NCBI GenBank assembly: GCA_900319235.1
Contig: ONNR01000027.1
Span: 1 to 61,285, forward strand
Reading direction: 5' to 3'
DNA length: 61,285 nt
DNA from: an uncultured Prevotellaceae bacterium
Lineage (GTDB): Bacteria; Bacteroidota; Bacteroidia; Bacteroidales; UBA3663
The first letter of the stretch is position 1. Each line of letters starts with the position of its first letter. The notes below the pieces were generated by a model that worked only from the letters and a program-made list of their open reading frames with translations, had not been told where the DNA came from and made no database searches. A program made the translations under genes and the position numbers. Shown in pieces: positions 17,146 to 26,190 of the stretch.

Positions 17146-18016
17146 TTAGAATTCGAGGAAAGGAACGATTTTTATCCGATACCCACTCTTTTCTATTGTG
17201 CGTTCATCTTCGTTGGTTACAATGATAAGGTCGTTGCATTTGAGTTCGCCAGCACATTCCACAAGGCTGTCGACTTCACGACGAAGCGTCTTCTCATTTC
17301 TCATATCGTAGCATACTTGCACCAGTTGCTTGATGTGAGTACCCTCGCGAAGGACAAAATCTACTTCTTTGTCATTGCGCGAATGATAATAGAAGATGGT
17401 TTTATCGGTGTCGTAGCCACGACGCAATAGTTCGATGAATACTTGGTTTTCGAGCAATCGTCCGAGATTGTCACTTAATGCAAATGCTTTGGCCTGCACA
17501 AAACCATTGTCAACGACATATACTTTACGCGGCGCCTTTTTCATTATCTTTAGTTTGGCGTTGTAGCGAGGGAGAAAGAAGAAGAGGTATGGCTCATGTA
17601 AATAGTCCATAAATTTTCGAGTGGTATTCACACTCGAAAAGCCCAGTTCTTCGGTCAAGTCATTGGCGCTGACAGGATTGCAGAAATTGGAAACCAGATA
17701 CAAGGCCAAGTCGTTCAGATCGGTGATGTTTCGCACGTTATGCCTTTTGGCTACATCTTTCCAGACGATTGAGTCGAACAAGGTCTCGAGATAACTGCGT
17801 GTCAGTGGGCGAGAATTCACGACTTCGGGATAACCTCCGTTACGAAGATAGTCGTCGGAAAGTACAGCTGCGCGAGTCATGTCTTCAGGCTTCATGGCGT
17901 GAAGATTGAGCTTGTTCCAGTCGAAAAACTCCTCAAGGCTGAACGGTAGCATTCAGATAGGTTCGTGACATTAGTTCGTCGCGTTCTTTGCGCTGATTCA
18001 GTATTATGGTTTTCAT
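17146..18016 (-). pseudogene. AAA ATPase with DUF4143 C-terminus, broken by an internal deletion
   Basis: The 3' part (17146-17952) encodes 268 aa matching the C-terminal half of the ATPase/DUF4143 family: MLPFSLEEFFDWNKLNL, LRNGGYPEVV, NDLTEELGFSSVNTTRKFMD, then a nuclease-like YYHSRNDKEVDFVLREG. The P-loop and Walker B half is absent. Upstream, an ATG at 18016 opens MKTIILNQRKERDELMSRTY, the usual family N-terminus, but this frame meets TGA at 17935-17933 and overlaps the C-terminal frame. A deletion of roughly 140-150 codons has therefore joined the first ~20 codons to the LPFS motif out of frame. The promoter at 18041-18071 is intact. The remaining fragment may still be translated from 17952. 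Confidence 0.8.
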
Positions 18017-18040
18017 ATCGAGGTGGGATTGTTTGTGCTG

Positions 18041-18071
18041 CAAAGATACGATATTTTTGTCATTTTTCCAA
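18041..18071 (-). promoter_or_regulatory. Promoter of the broken ATPase gene
   Basis: On the minus strand TTG (18071-18069), a 20-bp spacer, then TATCTTTG (18048-18041). The ancestral ATG lies 25 bp downstream at 18016. Confidence 0.7.
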
Positions 18072-18174
18072 GCGTATTGCATAAAAAAGTTACTATTTTA
18101 TGCAGTACGGCGCATTTACTGCATAAAATGGGAGATTTTTAATGAATCATTCCGATTATAATGTCACACAAATT

Positions 18175-18225
18175 CCACGGATTGGCACAGATTTTTATAT
18201 TGGGTTAATCTGCGCAAATCCGTGG
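18175..18225. repeat. Long imperfect inverted repeat (REP-like)
   Basis: The left arm CCACGGATTGGCACAGATT and the right arm AATCTGCGCAAATCCGTGG pair over 19 positions with three mismatches, around a 13-base AT-rich loop. It sits 3' of mannonate dehydratase, in a gene-free gap of about 250 bp. It may serve as a transcript end or be a small repeated element. Confidence 0.7.
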
Positions 18226-18261
18226 GATCTGAGTATCCCTTATGAAGGGTGCGAGATGGAA

Positions 18262-19515
18262 TCAATCGAAGAAGCCGGGCTGCTTATAGGGGATGCCAAG
18301 CTCACGATCGACGGTGGCAAGGATGCCTTCGACCTGACCGAGGGCGAACATGCGGCCGAGGAGGGTGTAGCCGGCATTGTGGCCATGGCTCGACTCGTCG
18401 AAGATGCCGCCGGGCTGATCGGTGAACGTCATGCCATGATCGACACGCATCGGCAGACCCGGGTTCTCCTTCTCGAAGATGCGGGCAAGCTCGATGAGGT
18501 TGGCACGACCGCCCAAGTGGCTGGCCTCGGTGAAGTCGCCGTTGGGGAAGATGTGGCAGCTGCGGAGGTGTACGAAGTGGGTGCGCGAAGCGAACTTGCG
18601 GGCAAGATCGACCACGTCGTTGTAGGCACCAGCCGACAGTGAGCCAGCGCAGAAGGTGAGGCCATTGTGCTTGTTGGGCACGGCATCGAGGAACCAGCGG
18701 ATATCCTCTTCTGTGCGGATGATGCGCGGCAGACCAAGGATCTCGATGGGGGGATCGTCGGGGTGTACGCACATGTTGATGCCGAACTCCTCGCAGGTGG
18801 GCATGATGGCCTCGAGCCAGTACTTCATATTGGCACGGAGCTGTGCCTTGTCGATGCCCTTGTAGAGGTCGAGGAACTCGCGGAACTTCTGCACGGGAGC
18901 GTCGTCGTTCTCGCTGAAGTTGCCGCTGACGAAGCCCTGCGTCTTGATGACGATGTTCTCGACAAGCTTGTGGTCCTTCTCGGGAGTCATGGTCTTGGCC
19001 AGTTCGTCGCATTCGGCGAGCACGTTGCGTCCTTCGCCTACGCCCTCGGGGAACTTGAACTGTGCCCACTCCTCGCGAGCGCCTTCACGCTTGAGGATAT
19101 AGATGTCGAAGTAGGCAAACTCTGCATAATTGAAGTAAAGGTTGGTCGATCCGTTCGGATTGTCGTGCAGCAGGTCGGTGCGTGCCCAGTCGAGCACAGG
19201 CATAAAATTGTAACAAATGGTCTTGATGCCTTCGAGGCCGAGATTGCGGAGGCTCTCTTTATAGACCTCGATCTGATAGTCGCGGTCGGGACCGCCGTAC
19301 TTGATGGTTTCTACGACGGGGAGTGACTCGACGACGCTCCAGCGCATGCCATAGCTTTCGATGTAGCTCTTGAGGTCGTGAATCTTCTCACGTGTCCATA
19401 CTTGGCCGAGTGGCACGTCGTGCAATGCGGTGACAATGCCCTCGACTCCGATTTGTCTGAGCATGGCAAGGGTGATCTTGTCCTTCTTGCCAAACCAACG
19501 CCAGGTTCTTTCCAT
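18262..19515 (-). CDS. uxuA: Mannonate dehydratase
   Basis: Dehydrates D-mannonate to 2-keto-3-deoxygluconate in glucuronate catabolism, in the cytoplasm. The 417-aa length is in the family range. The N-terminus MERTWRWFGKKDKITLAMLR with QIGVEGIVTALHDVPLGQVW is diagnostic for UxuA. Conserved metal and substrate residues lie in MCVHPDDPPIEILGLPRI, LTFCAGSLSAG, FVHLRSCHIFPNGDFTEASH and MRVDHGMTF. It follows the GH67 locus and would process the glucuronate GH67 releases; uronate isomerase, mannonate oxidoreductase and KDG kinase are not in the window. The promoter at 19579-19608 carries a 20-bp palindrome over its -33 box. Confidence 0.95.
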   Translation of the reverse strand: MERTWRWFGKKDKITLAMLRQIGVEGIVTALHDVPLGQVWTREKIHDLKSYIESYGMRWSVVESLPVVETIKYGGPDRDYQIEVYKESLRNLGLEGIKTICYNFMPVLDWARTDLLHDNPNGSTNLYFNYAEFAYFDIYILKREGAREEWAQFKFPEGVGEGRNVLAECDELAKTMTPEKDHKLVENIVIKTQGFVSGNFSENDDAPVQKFREFLDLYKGIDKAQLRANMKYWLEAIMPTCEEFGINMCVHPDDPPIEILGLPRIIRTEEDIRWFLDAVPNKHNGLTFCAGSLSAGAYNDVVDLARKFASRTHFVHLRSCHIFPNGDFTEASHLGGRANLIELARIFEKENPGLPMRVDHGMTFTDQPGGIFDESSHGHNAGYTLLGRMFALGQVEGILATVDRELGIPYKQPGFFD

Positions 19516-19560
19516 GTAGTTATGGGTTTTGAGTTATGGGTTTTGAGTTATGGGATTTTT
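19516..19560. repeat. Heptad repeat in the uxuA leader
   Basis: GTTATGG and GTTTTGA alternate at a 7-bp pitch, directly upstream of the uxuA start and within its leader. On the minus strand they read as CTCAAAACCC-type units similar to those inside GH67. Confidence 0.8.
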
Positions 19561-19578
19561 TATCACGAAATGTTTGGG

Positions 19579-19608
19579 CAAATATACTCATTATTTTTAT
19601 ATTCACAA
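19579..19608 (-). promoter_or_regulatory. Promoter for uxuA
   Basis: On the minus strand TTG (19608-19606), a 19-bp gap, then TATATTTG (19586-19579), giving a leader near 60 nt. Confidence 0.65.
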
Positions 19609-19621
19609 TATGTATTGTGAA
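19602..19621. promoter_or_regulatory. 20-bp palindrome over the uxuA -33 box, candidate operator
   Basis: TTCACAATATGTATTGTGAA is a perfect palindrome with 9-bp arms around TG. It covers the -33 element of the uxuA promoter. There is no U-tract after it in the minus direction, so it is unlikely to be the mfd terminator. A dimeric uronate-responsive regulator is a natural candidate. Confidence 0.5.
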
Positions 19622-19680
19622 AAAAACGAATTATCGAAAGAAAAACCTCCGATAGTGGCTGATATTGGCACGTGGAATGT

Positions 19681-22600
19681 TCAGCGCATCTGCTTGAGCA
19701 GGCCGATGGCTTGCTTGACAGAGGTGACGCCGCTGATGAGGATTGAGCGCCGTTCGTTCTTGTTCTCGAGGCGGCTGATGTGGTAGTGCTTCTGATAGAA
19801 GTCGAGCACGTGGTCGAACTGCTTCATGTCGTAGTAGTCGTCGCCTATGCTGGTGACGAAGAGGCAGCGCATCTTGCCGCCGCGCAGGATGATGCGTTCG
19901 AAGCCAATCTCGCGGCCCAATTGACGAAGGAGGACAACGCGAATGAGCTCTTCGCCAGGTTCGGGGATTTTGCCGAAGCGATCGATGAGACGCTTGCGGT
20001 AGGCGTCGATTTCGTCCTGGCGCGTGAGGTTGTCGAGCTCCTGATAGAGAGCGATGCGTTCGCTCGATTCGGGCACGTAGGCTTCGCCGAACGAGATGTC
20101 GAGGTCGGTGTCGATGGCACATTCGTCGGTGACGTTGTCGCCCTCCTGCTGTTCGCCCTGGAAGAGGGTGCGGAACTCCTGCGTCTTGAGCTCCTTGACG
20201 GCCTGCTTGAGGATCTTCTGATAGGTCTCGTATCCAAGGTCGGCGATGAAGCCCGACTGCTCGCCGCCCAGCAGGTTGCCTGCGCCACGGATGTCGAGGT
20301 CCTGCATGGCAAGGTGTATGCCCGAACCGAGGCCCGAGAAGTTCTCGATGGCCTGCAGACGGCGACGCGCATCCTGGGTGAGGTAGCTGTAGGGTGGGGT
20401 GATGAGGTAGCAGAAAGCCTTCTTGTTGGTGCGTCCCACACGACCGCGCAGCTGATGGAGTTCGGAGAGGCCGAAGTTCTGCGCATTGATGACGATCATC
20501 GTATTGGCATTGGGGATGTCGAGGCCCGATTCGATGATGGTGGTGCAGATGAGAATGTCGTACTCGTGGTTGGCATAGTCGAGGATGAGCTGCTCCATTA
20601 CGTTCGACTCCATCTGGCCGTGTGCCGTGGCGATGCGTGCATCGGGGACGAGCTTGGCGATGCGGGCAGAGAGTTCGGGCAGTTGCGCAATCTTGTTGTT
20701 GATGATGAAGACCTGTCCGTTGCGCGACAGTTCGAAGTTGATGGCCTCCTTGATGACAGCATCGTCGAAACGATGGATCTCGGTCTGGATGGGGTAGCGG
20801 TTGGCGGGCGGGGTAGCGATGATGCTGAGGTCGCGAGCTCCCATGAGGCTGAACTGCAGGGTACGGGGGATGGGGGTGGCAGTCATGGTGAGCGTGTCGA
20901 CGTTGATGCGCATAGCCTTGAGCGCCTCCTTGACCTTGACGCCGAACTTCTGTTCCTCGTCGATGATGAGGAGGCCGAGGTCGGCAAACTTCACCTTCTT
21001 GCCGATGAGCTTGTGGGTGCCGATGATGATGTTGATGTCGCCCTTGGCGAGGTCGGCGAGGAGCTGGGTGGTCTGTCTGGCTGTGCGTGCACGTGACAGG
21101 TAATCGACGCGCACCGGGAAGTCCTTGAGACGTTCGGAGAAGGTGCGGTAGTGCTGATAGGCGAGCACGGTGGTGGGGACGAGCACCGCCACCTGCTTGC
21201 AGTCGTTGCAGGCCTTGAGTGCGGCACGGATGGCCACCTCGGTCTTGCCGAAGCCCACATCGCCGCAGATGAGACGGTCCATGGGACGCGCCGACTCCAT
21301 GTCGCGCTTCACCTCCTGGGTGGCCTTGAGCTGGTCGGGCGTGTCCTCGAACATGAAACTGGCCTCCAGCTCGTGCTGCATCTGTGAGTCGGGACTATAC
21401 TGAAAGCCCTTCTCTTCGCGACGCATTGCATAGAGGGCGATGAGGTCGCGCGCCATGTCCTTCATCTTCTTCTTGGTCTTGTCGCGCAGTCTTTCCCAGC
21501 TGCCGCTGCCCAGATTCGTTAACGAAGGGGGCTCGGCGTCGCGGCCACGGTACTTCGACAACTTGTCGAGCTGATGGATGGAGACGAAGAGCAGGTCGCC
21601 GTCCTTGTAGATGAGCTTGACGACCTCCTGATAGCGGTCGTTGCCGTTGGCATCCTTGCCGATGGGCATGTTTACGAGGCCGCCGAACTGGGCGATGCCG
21701 TGATCGACGTGGACGATGTAGTCGCCGATGTTGAACTCCATCAGTTCCTTGATGCTCATGGCAATCTTGCCCGAACGTGCACGGTCGGAACGCAGACTGT
21801 ACTTGTGGAAGCGGTCGAAGATCTGGTGGTCGGTGAAGTAGCACTTGAGGCGGTCGTCGTCGATGAATCCCTGATGGATGGCACGCGGGATGCGGACGAG
21901 CTTGAAGTGTTCGCCTCGGTCCTCGAAGATGGCCTCGATGCGGTCGAGCTGCTTGGGCGAGTCGCTGAGGATGTGGATGGTGTAGCCCTTGAGGGCATAG
22001 CGCTGGAAGTCCTGGCTGATGAGGTCGAAGTTCTTGTGCCACTCGGGCTGAGGGGTGGTGTGGAACTCGATGACGGAGGTTGAGGGAGTTGAGGGGTTGG
22101 AGCGGTTGCTGATGTCGATGCGATTGAACTTCATCAGTTCGGTCTTGAAGCGGTCGGCGTCAACCAGCTTCTGGAGGGCTGTCATATCGCCTTCCTCGGT
22201 GGCCAGGAGCTGCTCGGAAAGTTCTTGATGGGTGATCTGGAAGACGCGTTCGCACACCCATTGTACATCCTCGCAGGCGATGATGGCCGAAGGGGGCAGG
22301 AACTCCATGAGCGAGATGCCACGTGCCTCGTCGTTGCTGAAACTGGGGGCAATGGTGACCTCTGTCAAGCGTTGCTTCGAGAGCTGCGTATCGACCTCGA
22401 AGGTGCGCAAGGAGTCGATCTCGTTGCCGAAGAAGTCGATACGATAGGGGTACTCGGACGAATAGCTGAAGACGTCGAGGATGGAGCCACGCACGGCAAA
22501 CTGGCCGGGCTCATAGACATAATCGACGCGCTGGAAACCGCGGTCGAAAAGCACATCGGCCACAAACTTCGGATCGACCTTCTCCTCCTCGTGGAGGGTG

Positions 22601-23076
22601 ATGATGGCATCCTTCACCTCCTCGCTTTGTGCCACCTTTTCGGCCAAGGCCTCGGGATAGGTCACCACAAGGAGGGAGGCGCGGGGCTGTTCGCCCGAAG
22701 CGTTGGTTGGGGCAGGTTGCTGCTGGATGAGCGCCTGGATGGACGATAGCGTCTCGGTGCGCAGGATTTCGTTAGCCGAGTCGATCTGTCCGTACTTGAT
22801 GCTTCGCTTGTAGCCGCTGGGGAAGAACGACACCGCCCCTTCGCCACCAATCTGGATAAGGTCGTGATAGAAATAGCCCGCCTTCTCCTCGTCGTTGAGC
22901 ACGAAGACGACGATGCGGTCGACGGCATTCTTGAGCGGGGCAAGGAAGGTGGCGGCGGCAGAACCCGTGAGACCTTTGAGTTGAATGACAGAAGGCTTCG
23001 AGGAATCCATTCCCCGAAGTTTAGTAACAAGTGCATTGAATCTGGGCTTTTGCAGCACCAGGTCTTTGATTTCCAT
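19681..23076 (-). CDS. mfd: Transcription-repair coupling factor Mfd
   Basis: Displaces RNA polymerase stalled at DNA damage and recruits UvrA. The 1,131-aa protein starts at ATG 23076 (MEIKDLVLQKPRFNAL); the frame is open upstream through the tRNA gene but that is not coding. Order: UvrB-like N-terminal domains (IRVVVF-type strand, RGSILDVFSYSSEYPYRIDF), the RNA polymerase-interacting domain (IGDYIVHVDHGIAQFGGL), then the translocase with Walker A GDVGFGKTEVAIRA, DEEQ in LLIIDEEQKFGV, LTMTATPIPRTLQ and ESGLDIPNANTMIV, then the C-terminal domain. A short SNPSTPSTS segment (near 22074-22110) is coded by 9-bp-like units and may be a repeat insertion. It lies 38 bp downstream of tRNA-Val. Confidence 0.95.
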   Translation of the reverse strand: MEIKDLVLQKPRFNALVTKLRGMDSSKPSVIQLKGLTGSAAATFLAPLKNAVDRIVVFVLNDEEKAGYFYHDLIQIGGEGAVSFFPSGYKRSIKYGQIDSANEILRTETLSSIQALIQQQPAPTNASGEQPRASLLVVTYPEALAEKVAQSEEVKDAIITLHEEEKVDPKFVADVLFDRGFQRVDYVYEPGQFAVRGSILDVFSYSSEYPYRIDFFGNEIDSLRTFEVDTQLSKQRLTEVTIAPSFSNDEARGISLMEFLPPSAIIACEDVQWVCERVFQITHQELSEQLLATEEGDMTALQKLVDADRFKTELMKFNRIDISNRSNPSTPSTSVIEFHTTPQPEWHKNFDLISQDFQRYALKGYTIHILSDSPKQLDRIEAIFEDRGEHFKLVRIPRAIHQGFIDDDRLKCYFTDHQIFDRFHKYSLRSDRARSGKIAMSIKELMEFNIGDYIVHVDHGIAQFGGLVNMPIGKDANGNDRYQEVVKLIYKDGDLLFVSIHQLDKLSKYRGRDAEPPSLTNLGSGSWERLRDKTKKKMKDMARDLIALYAMRREEKGFQYSPDSQMQHELEASFMFEDTPDQLKATQEVKRDMESARPMDRLICGDVGFGKTEVAIRAALKACNDCKQVAVLVPTTVLAYQHYRTFSERLKDFPVRVDYLSRARTARQTTQLLADLAKGDINIIIGTHKLIGKKVKFADLGLLIIDEEQKFGVKVKEALKAMRINVDTLTMTATPIPRTLQFSLMGARDLSIIATPPANRYPIQTEIHRFDDAVIKEAINFELSRNGQVFIINNKIAQLPELSARIAKLVPDARIATAHGQMESNVMEQLILDYANHEYDILICTTIIESGLDIPNANTMIVINAQNFGLSELHQLRGRVGRTNKKAFCYLITPPYSYLTQDARRRLQAIENFSGLGSGIHLAMQDLDIRGAGNLLGGEQSGFIADLGYETYQKILKQAVKELKTQEFRTLFQGEQQEGDNVTDECAIDTDLDISFGEAYVPESSERIALYQELDNLTRQDEIDAYRKRLIDRFGKIPEPGEELIRVVLLRQLGREIGFERIILRGGKMRCLFVTSIGDDYYDMKQFDHVLDFYQKHYHISRLENKNERRSILISGVTSVKQAIGLLKQMR

Positions 23077-23114
23077 AAAAAAGTAACGGAGGCCTCGTTG
23101 GTGGGGTCTCCGTG

Positions 23115-23189
23115 TGGGCGCTGAGGGATTCGAACCCCCGACCCTCTGCTTGTAAGGCAGACGCTCTGAACCAGCTGAGCTAAGCGCCC
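23115..23189 (-). tRNA. tRNA-Val (anticodon UAC)
   Basis: The 75-nt cloverleaf pairs fully: acceptor GGGCGCU with AGCGCCC, a D-arm, anticodon stem UCUGC/GCAGA with loop CUUACAA (anticodon UAC), and a T-arm with GGUUCGAAUCC. The discriminator is A and CCA is not encoded. The promoter is at 23228-23258. mfd follows on the same strand and may share the transcript. Confidence 0.97.
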
Positions 23190-23227
23190 GTTTGTTTTGG
23201 GATGATAGTATTTTGCGAATGCAGGTG

Positions 23228-23258
23228 CAAAGATAGTCGAAAAAAGCGTATGCTCCAA
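23228..23258 (-). promoter_or_regulatory. Promoter for tRNA-Val (and possibly mfd)
   Basis: On the minus strand TTG (23258-23256), a 20-bp gap, then TATCTTTG (23235-23228), about 40 bp before the mature tRNA 5' end. Confidence 0.75.
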
Positions 23259-23295
23259 ATTTTTTTCCTTCTTTTTCGTAAAAATGCGCGAAAAA

Positions 23296-23327
23296 TTTGA
23301 TTTTTTGCACAAAAGGGCTTATCTTTG
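23296..23327 (+). promoter_or_regulatory. Promoter for the YgiQ-type gene
   Basis: TTTG (23296-23299), a 20-bp spacer, then TATCTTTG (23320-23327). The start codon at 23349 gives a very short leader of about 15 nt. Confidence 0.75.
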
Positions 23328-23348
23328 CCCCTTGAATAGAGTTACTAT

Positions 23349-25343
23349 ATGCTACAAGACTGGTTGCCGACATCGGCCAAGGAGGTGAAACTCCGCGGTT
23401 GGGACACGCTCGACGTGATCCTGTTTTCGGGTGATGCCTACGTGGATCATCCGAGCTTTGGTGCTGCGGTGATAGGCCGCGTGCTGGAGTCGGCGGGCTA
23501 TCGGGTGGCCATCGTGCCGCAGCCCGACTGGCACGGCGACATGCGCGACTTCACGAAGTTGGGTCGTCCGCGCCTTTTCTTCGGCATTTCGCCCGGCGCG
23601 ATGGATTCGATGGTGAACCACTATACTGCCAATCGCCGCCGTCGTTCGGACGATGCCTATACACCCGACGGACGCCCAGGAATGCGGCCTGATATGCCGT
23701 CGATTGTCTATAGTCGTATTTTGCGCCAACTTTATCCCGATTCGCTCATCGTGCTGGGCGGCATCGAGGCGTCGCTGCGCCGCCTGAGTTACTACGACTA
23801 TTGGGAGGACCGCCTGCGCCCCAGCCTGCTGGCCGAATGCGATGCCGACGTCATCACCTATGGCATGGGCGAGCAGGTGACAACGGAAATTGCCCAGCGC
23901 ATCGATGCATTGATAGGACAGGGCGAGGGGCAACCGATGCCTACAAGGCAGGACATCGTACCGCTTATAGCAGATATCCCGCAGGTCGTTACCCGCCAAA
24001 AGACCATCGTGGAGCAGGAGGGCGACATCGTGCTGCATCCTTACGAGGAATGCCTGCGCAACAAGCGCTGCCAGGCCGAGAACTTCCGACACATCGAGGA
24101 AGAGAGCAACAAGTGGCATGCCGAGCGCATCTGGCAGCAGACGGGCGATATGTTTATCCTGGTGAATCCGCCCTATCCGCCGCTCACCACGGAGCAGGTG
24201 GATCGCGCCTTCGACTTGCCCTATACGCGTATGCCGCATCCTCGATACAATGGTAAGCGTATCCCTGCCTACGAGATGATACGTCACTCAATCTGTATGC
24301 ATCGCGGCTGCTTCGGTGGTTGTGCGTTCTGCACCATCTCGGCCCATCAGGGCAAGTTCATCGCTTCGCGCAGCAAGGAGTCGATACTCCGCGAAGCCCG
24401 ACAGGTGACGCAGATGCCCGACTTCAAGGGCTACATCTCGGACCTTGGAGGCCCTTCGGCCAACATGTATCGAATGCGTGGCGAGGACCTGAGCCTCTGT
24501 GAAAAGTGCAAGAAGCCTTCGTGCCTGCATCCTCAGGTCTGTCCGAACCTTCATGCCGACCATGGTCCGCTGTTGGAGATCTATCGTGCCGTGGATGCAT
24601 TACCTGGTGTGAAGAAGTCGTTCGTAGGATCGGGTGTGCGTTATGACCTCATCCTTCATGAGGGACGAAACGGGGAGTACAAGGAGACGAACATGGCGTA
24701 TGCCGAGGAACTTATACGCAACCACGTGAGCGGACGACTGAAGGTGGCACCCGAACACACCAACGACGAAGTGCTCAACATAATGCGCAAGCCGTCGTTC
24801 GAACTGTTCCACCGCTTCAAGCGCCTATTCGACGAGGTGAACCGCAAGTTCGGCCTGCGTCAGCAGATCATCCCTTACTTCATCTCGTCGCATCCGGGCA
24901 GCACCGAAGTGGCTATGGCCGAACTGGCAGCCGAGACCAAGAGCCTCGACTTCAAACTCGAACAGGTGCAGGACTTCACGCCGACGCCGATGACCGTCTC
25001 GACCGAGATCTGGTATTCAGGCCTGCATCCTTACACGCTGAAACCCTGCTATTGTGCCCACAGTGCGGAGGAGAAACTGCGCCAACGTGCCTATTTCTTC
25101 TGGTATCAGCCCGAAAATGTGCCAAAATTGCGCAGTTCCCTCATCAAATTGGGTCGAAAAGACCTAGCCGACCGCCTATTTGGCGGGAATGGCACGCATC
25201 TTGCAAGTAATAATCGTGGAGGGTATGGTGCGCCGTCGAATCGCGGAGCCTATCAGCCAGGACCCCGTGGCAATATGAGCCAGAACAAGTCGAAGCCGAA
25301 TCGGTACGACAGGGGGTCGAGGTCAAACCCTCGTGGGAAATAA
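23349..25343 (+). CDS. YgiQ-type (UPF0313) radical SAM protein
   Basis: The 664-aa protein is a YgiQ family member of unknown reaction. The N-terminus is typical (LPTSAKEVKLRGWDTLDVIL, FSGDAYVDHPSFG), and a B12-binding-like region follows (PRLFFGISPGAMDSMVNHY). The radical SAM cluster motif is C321-x3-C325-x2-C328 in HRGCFGGCAFC; a second Cys set (CEKCKKPSCLHPQVCPN) is also usual here and may hold another cluster. KVAPEHTNDEVLNIMRKP is conserved in the family. The C-terminus is a basic, Gly/Asn/Arg-rich tail (RGGYGAPSNRGAY) that could bind nucleic acid. Cytoplasmic. The 7-bp repeat array begins at its stop codon. Confidence 0.9.
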   Translation: MLQDWLPTSAKEVKLRGWDTLDVILFSGDAYVDHPSFGAAVIGRVLESAGYRVAIVPQPDWHGDMRDFTKLGRPRLFFGISPGAMDSMVNHYTANRRRRSDDAYTPDGRPGMRPDMPSIVYSRILRQLYPDSLIVLGGIEASLRRLSYYDYWEDRLRPSLLAECDADVITYGMGEQVTTEIAQRIDALIGQGEGQPMPTRQDIVPLIADIPQVVTRQKTIVEQEGDIVLHPYEECLRNKRCQAENFRHIEEESNKWHAERIWQQTGDMFILVNPPYPPLTTEQVDRAFDLPYTRMPHPRYNGKRIPAYEMIRHSICMHRGCFGGCAFCTISAHQGKFIASRSKESILREARQVTQMPDFKGYISDLGGPSANMYRMRGEDLSLCEKCKKPSCLHPQVCPNLHADHGPLLEIYRAVDALPGVKKSFVGSGVRYDLILHEGRNGEYKETNMAYAEELIRNHVSGRLKVAPEHTNDEVLNIMRKPSFELFHRFKRLFDEVNRKFGLRQQIIPYFISSHPGSTEVAMAELAAETKSLDFKLEQVQDFTPTPMTVSTEIWYSGLHPYTLKPCYCAHSAEEKLRQRAYFFWYQPENVPKLRSSLIKLGRKDLADRLFGGNGTHLASNNRGGYGAPSNRGAYQPGPRGNMSQNKSKPNRYDRGSRSNPRGK

Positions 25344-25410
25344 CAATAGAATTAACAATTAATAATTAACAATTAACAATTGAATCGAGTATCAACAGTT
25401 AACAATTGAG
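25341..25410. repeat. AATTAAC heptad array after the YgiQ-type gene
   Basis: AATTAAC/AATTAAT units at a 7-bp pitch start at the TAA stop codon itself and decay into related sequence near 25410. The same family is at 28684-28752 and 42284-42318. Confidence 0.8.
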
Positions 25411-25456
25411 TCGGGATTCAACTTTTGCAATTACAAACATTATAAATATATAAATT

Positions 25457-26161
25457 ATGGAAGGCTACACAATGGCTATGGCTGGTAACTACGGTTACTT
25501 CGTTATCATGATTGTCATCGCAGTGCTCGGATGGGTGGTGCAGCACAATCTGAAGAAAAAGTTTGAGAAATATTCACAGGAATACATTCCTTATACGGGT
25601 GCACAGGTGGCACAGATGATGCTTGACAGTTTCGGGCTGAAGGATGTGCGCATCACCCACGTGGCAGGCAATCTGACCGACCACTACAACCCGACCGACA
25701 AGACGCTCAACCTGAGTGATTCGGTGTATGAGTCGAATTCGATTGCTGCTGCTGCCGTGGCTGCCCACGAGTGCGGACATGCCGTGCAGCATGCTACTGC
25801 CTATTCGTGGCTGACGTTGCGCAGCAAGATGGTCCCTGCCGTAAGTTTTTCGAGCAAACTGGTGTCTTGGGTGCTTCTGGGTGGTATCGTGCTGCTGCAG
25901 TCGTTCCCGCAACTTCTGCTCATCGGCATCATCCTCTTCGGTGTGACCACGCTCTTCAGCTTCGTCACTCTCCCTGTCGAGATTGATGCTTCGCGCCGTG
26001 CGTTGGCTTGGCTCGACAAGAGCGGTATGACATCGTTCCAGACGCAGAAGGATGCACGTGAGGCCCTGAAGGCTGCCGCTTACACCTACGTGGTGGCTGC
26101 TCTCTCATCGCTGATGACCTTGCTCTACTACGTGTCGATCTACATGGGACGTCGCGATTAA
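25457..26161 (+). CDS. Membrane zinc metallopeptidase (YugP type)
   Basis: A 234-aa integral membrane protein of the neutral zinc metallopeptidase family (Zn_peptidase_2). A first TM segment lies at about residues 13-29 (YFVIMIVIAVLGWVVQH), and two more follow the zinc motif. The motif is HECGH at 104-108 (AAVAAHECGHAVQHA), with the conserved LNLSDSVYESNSIAAAAV in front. LPVEIDASRRALAWL and the C-terminal AAAYTYVVAALSSL are family landmarks. The substrate is unknown; it probably acts at the cytoplasmic membrane. A 14-bp stem terminator at 26191-26246 follows. Confidence 0.9.
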   Translation: MEGYTMAMAGNYGYFVIMIVIAVLGWVVQHNLKKKFEKYSQEYIPYTGAQVAQMMLDSFGLKDVRITHVAGNLTDHYNPTDKTLNLSDSVYESNSIAAAAVAAHECGHAVQHATAYSWLTLRSKMVPAVSFSSKLVSWVLLGGIVLLQSFPQLLLIGIILFGVTTLFSFVTLPVEIDASRRALAWLDKSGMTSFQTQKDAREALKAAAYTYVVAALSSLMTLLYYVSIYMGRRD

Positions 26162-26190
26162 GTCCAGTTCTCATCATTCCCTAATAAGCT

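Noticed and set aside
18142..18642. Plus-strand gene antisense to uxuA
   Set aside because: The frame is a shadow of the well-conserved uxuA sequence.
23077..23373. N-terminal extension of Mfd
   Set aside because: The open frame runs through the tRNA-Val gene and its promoter; family N-termini match the ATG at 23076.
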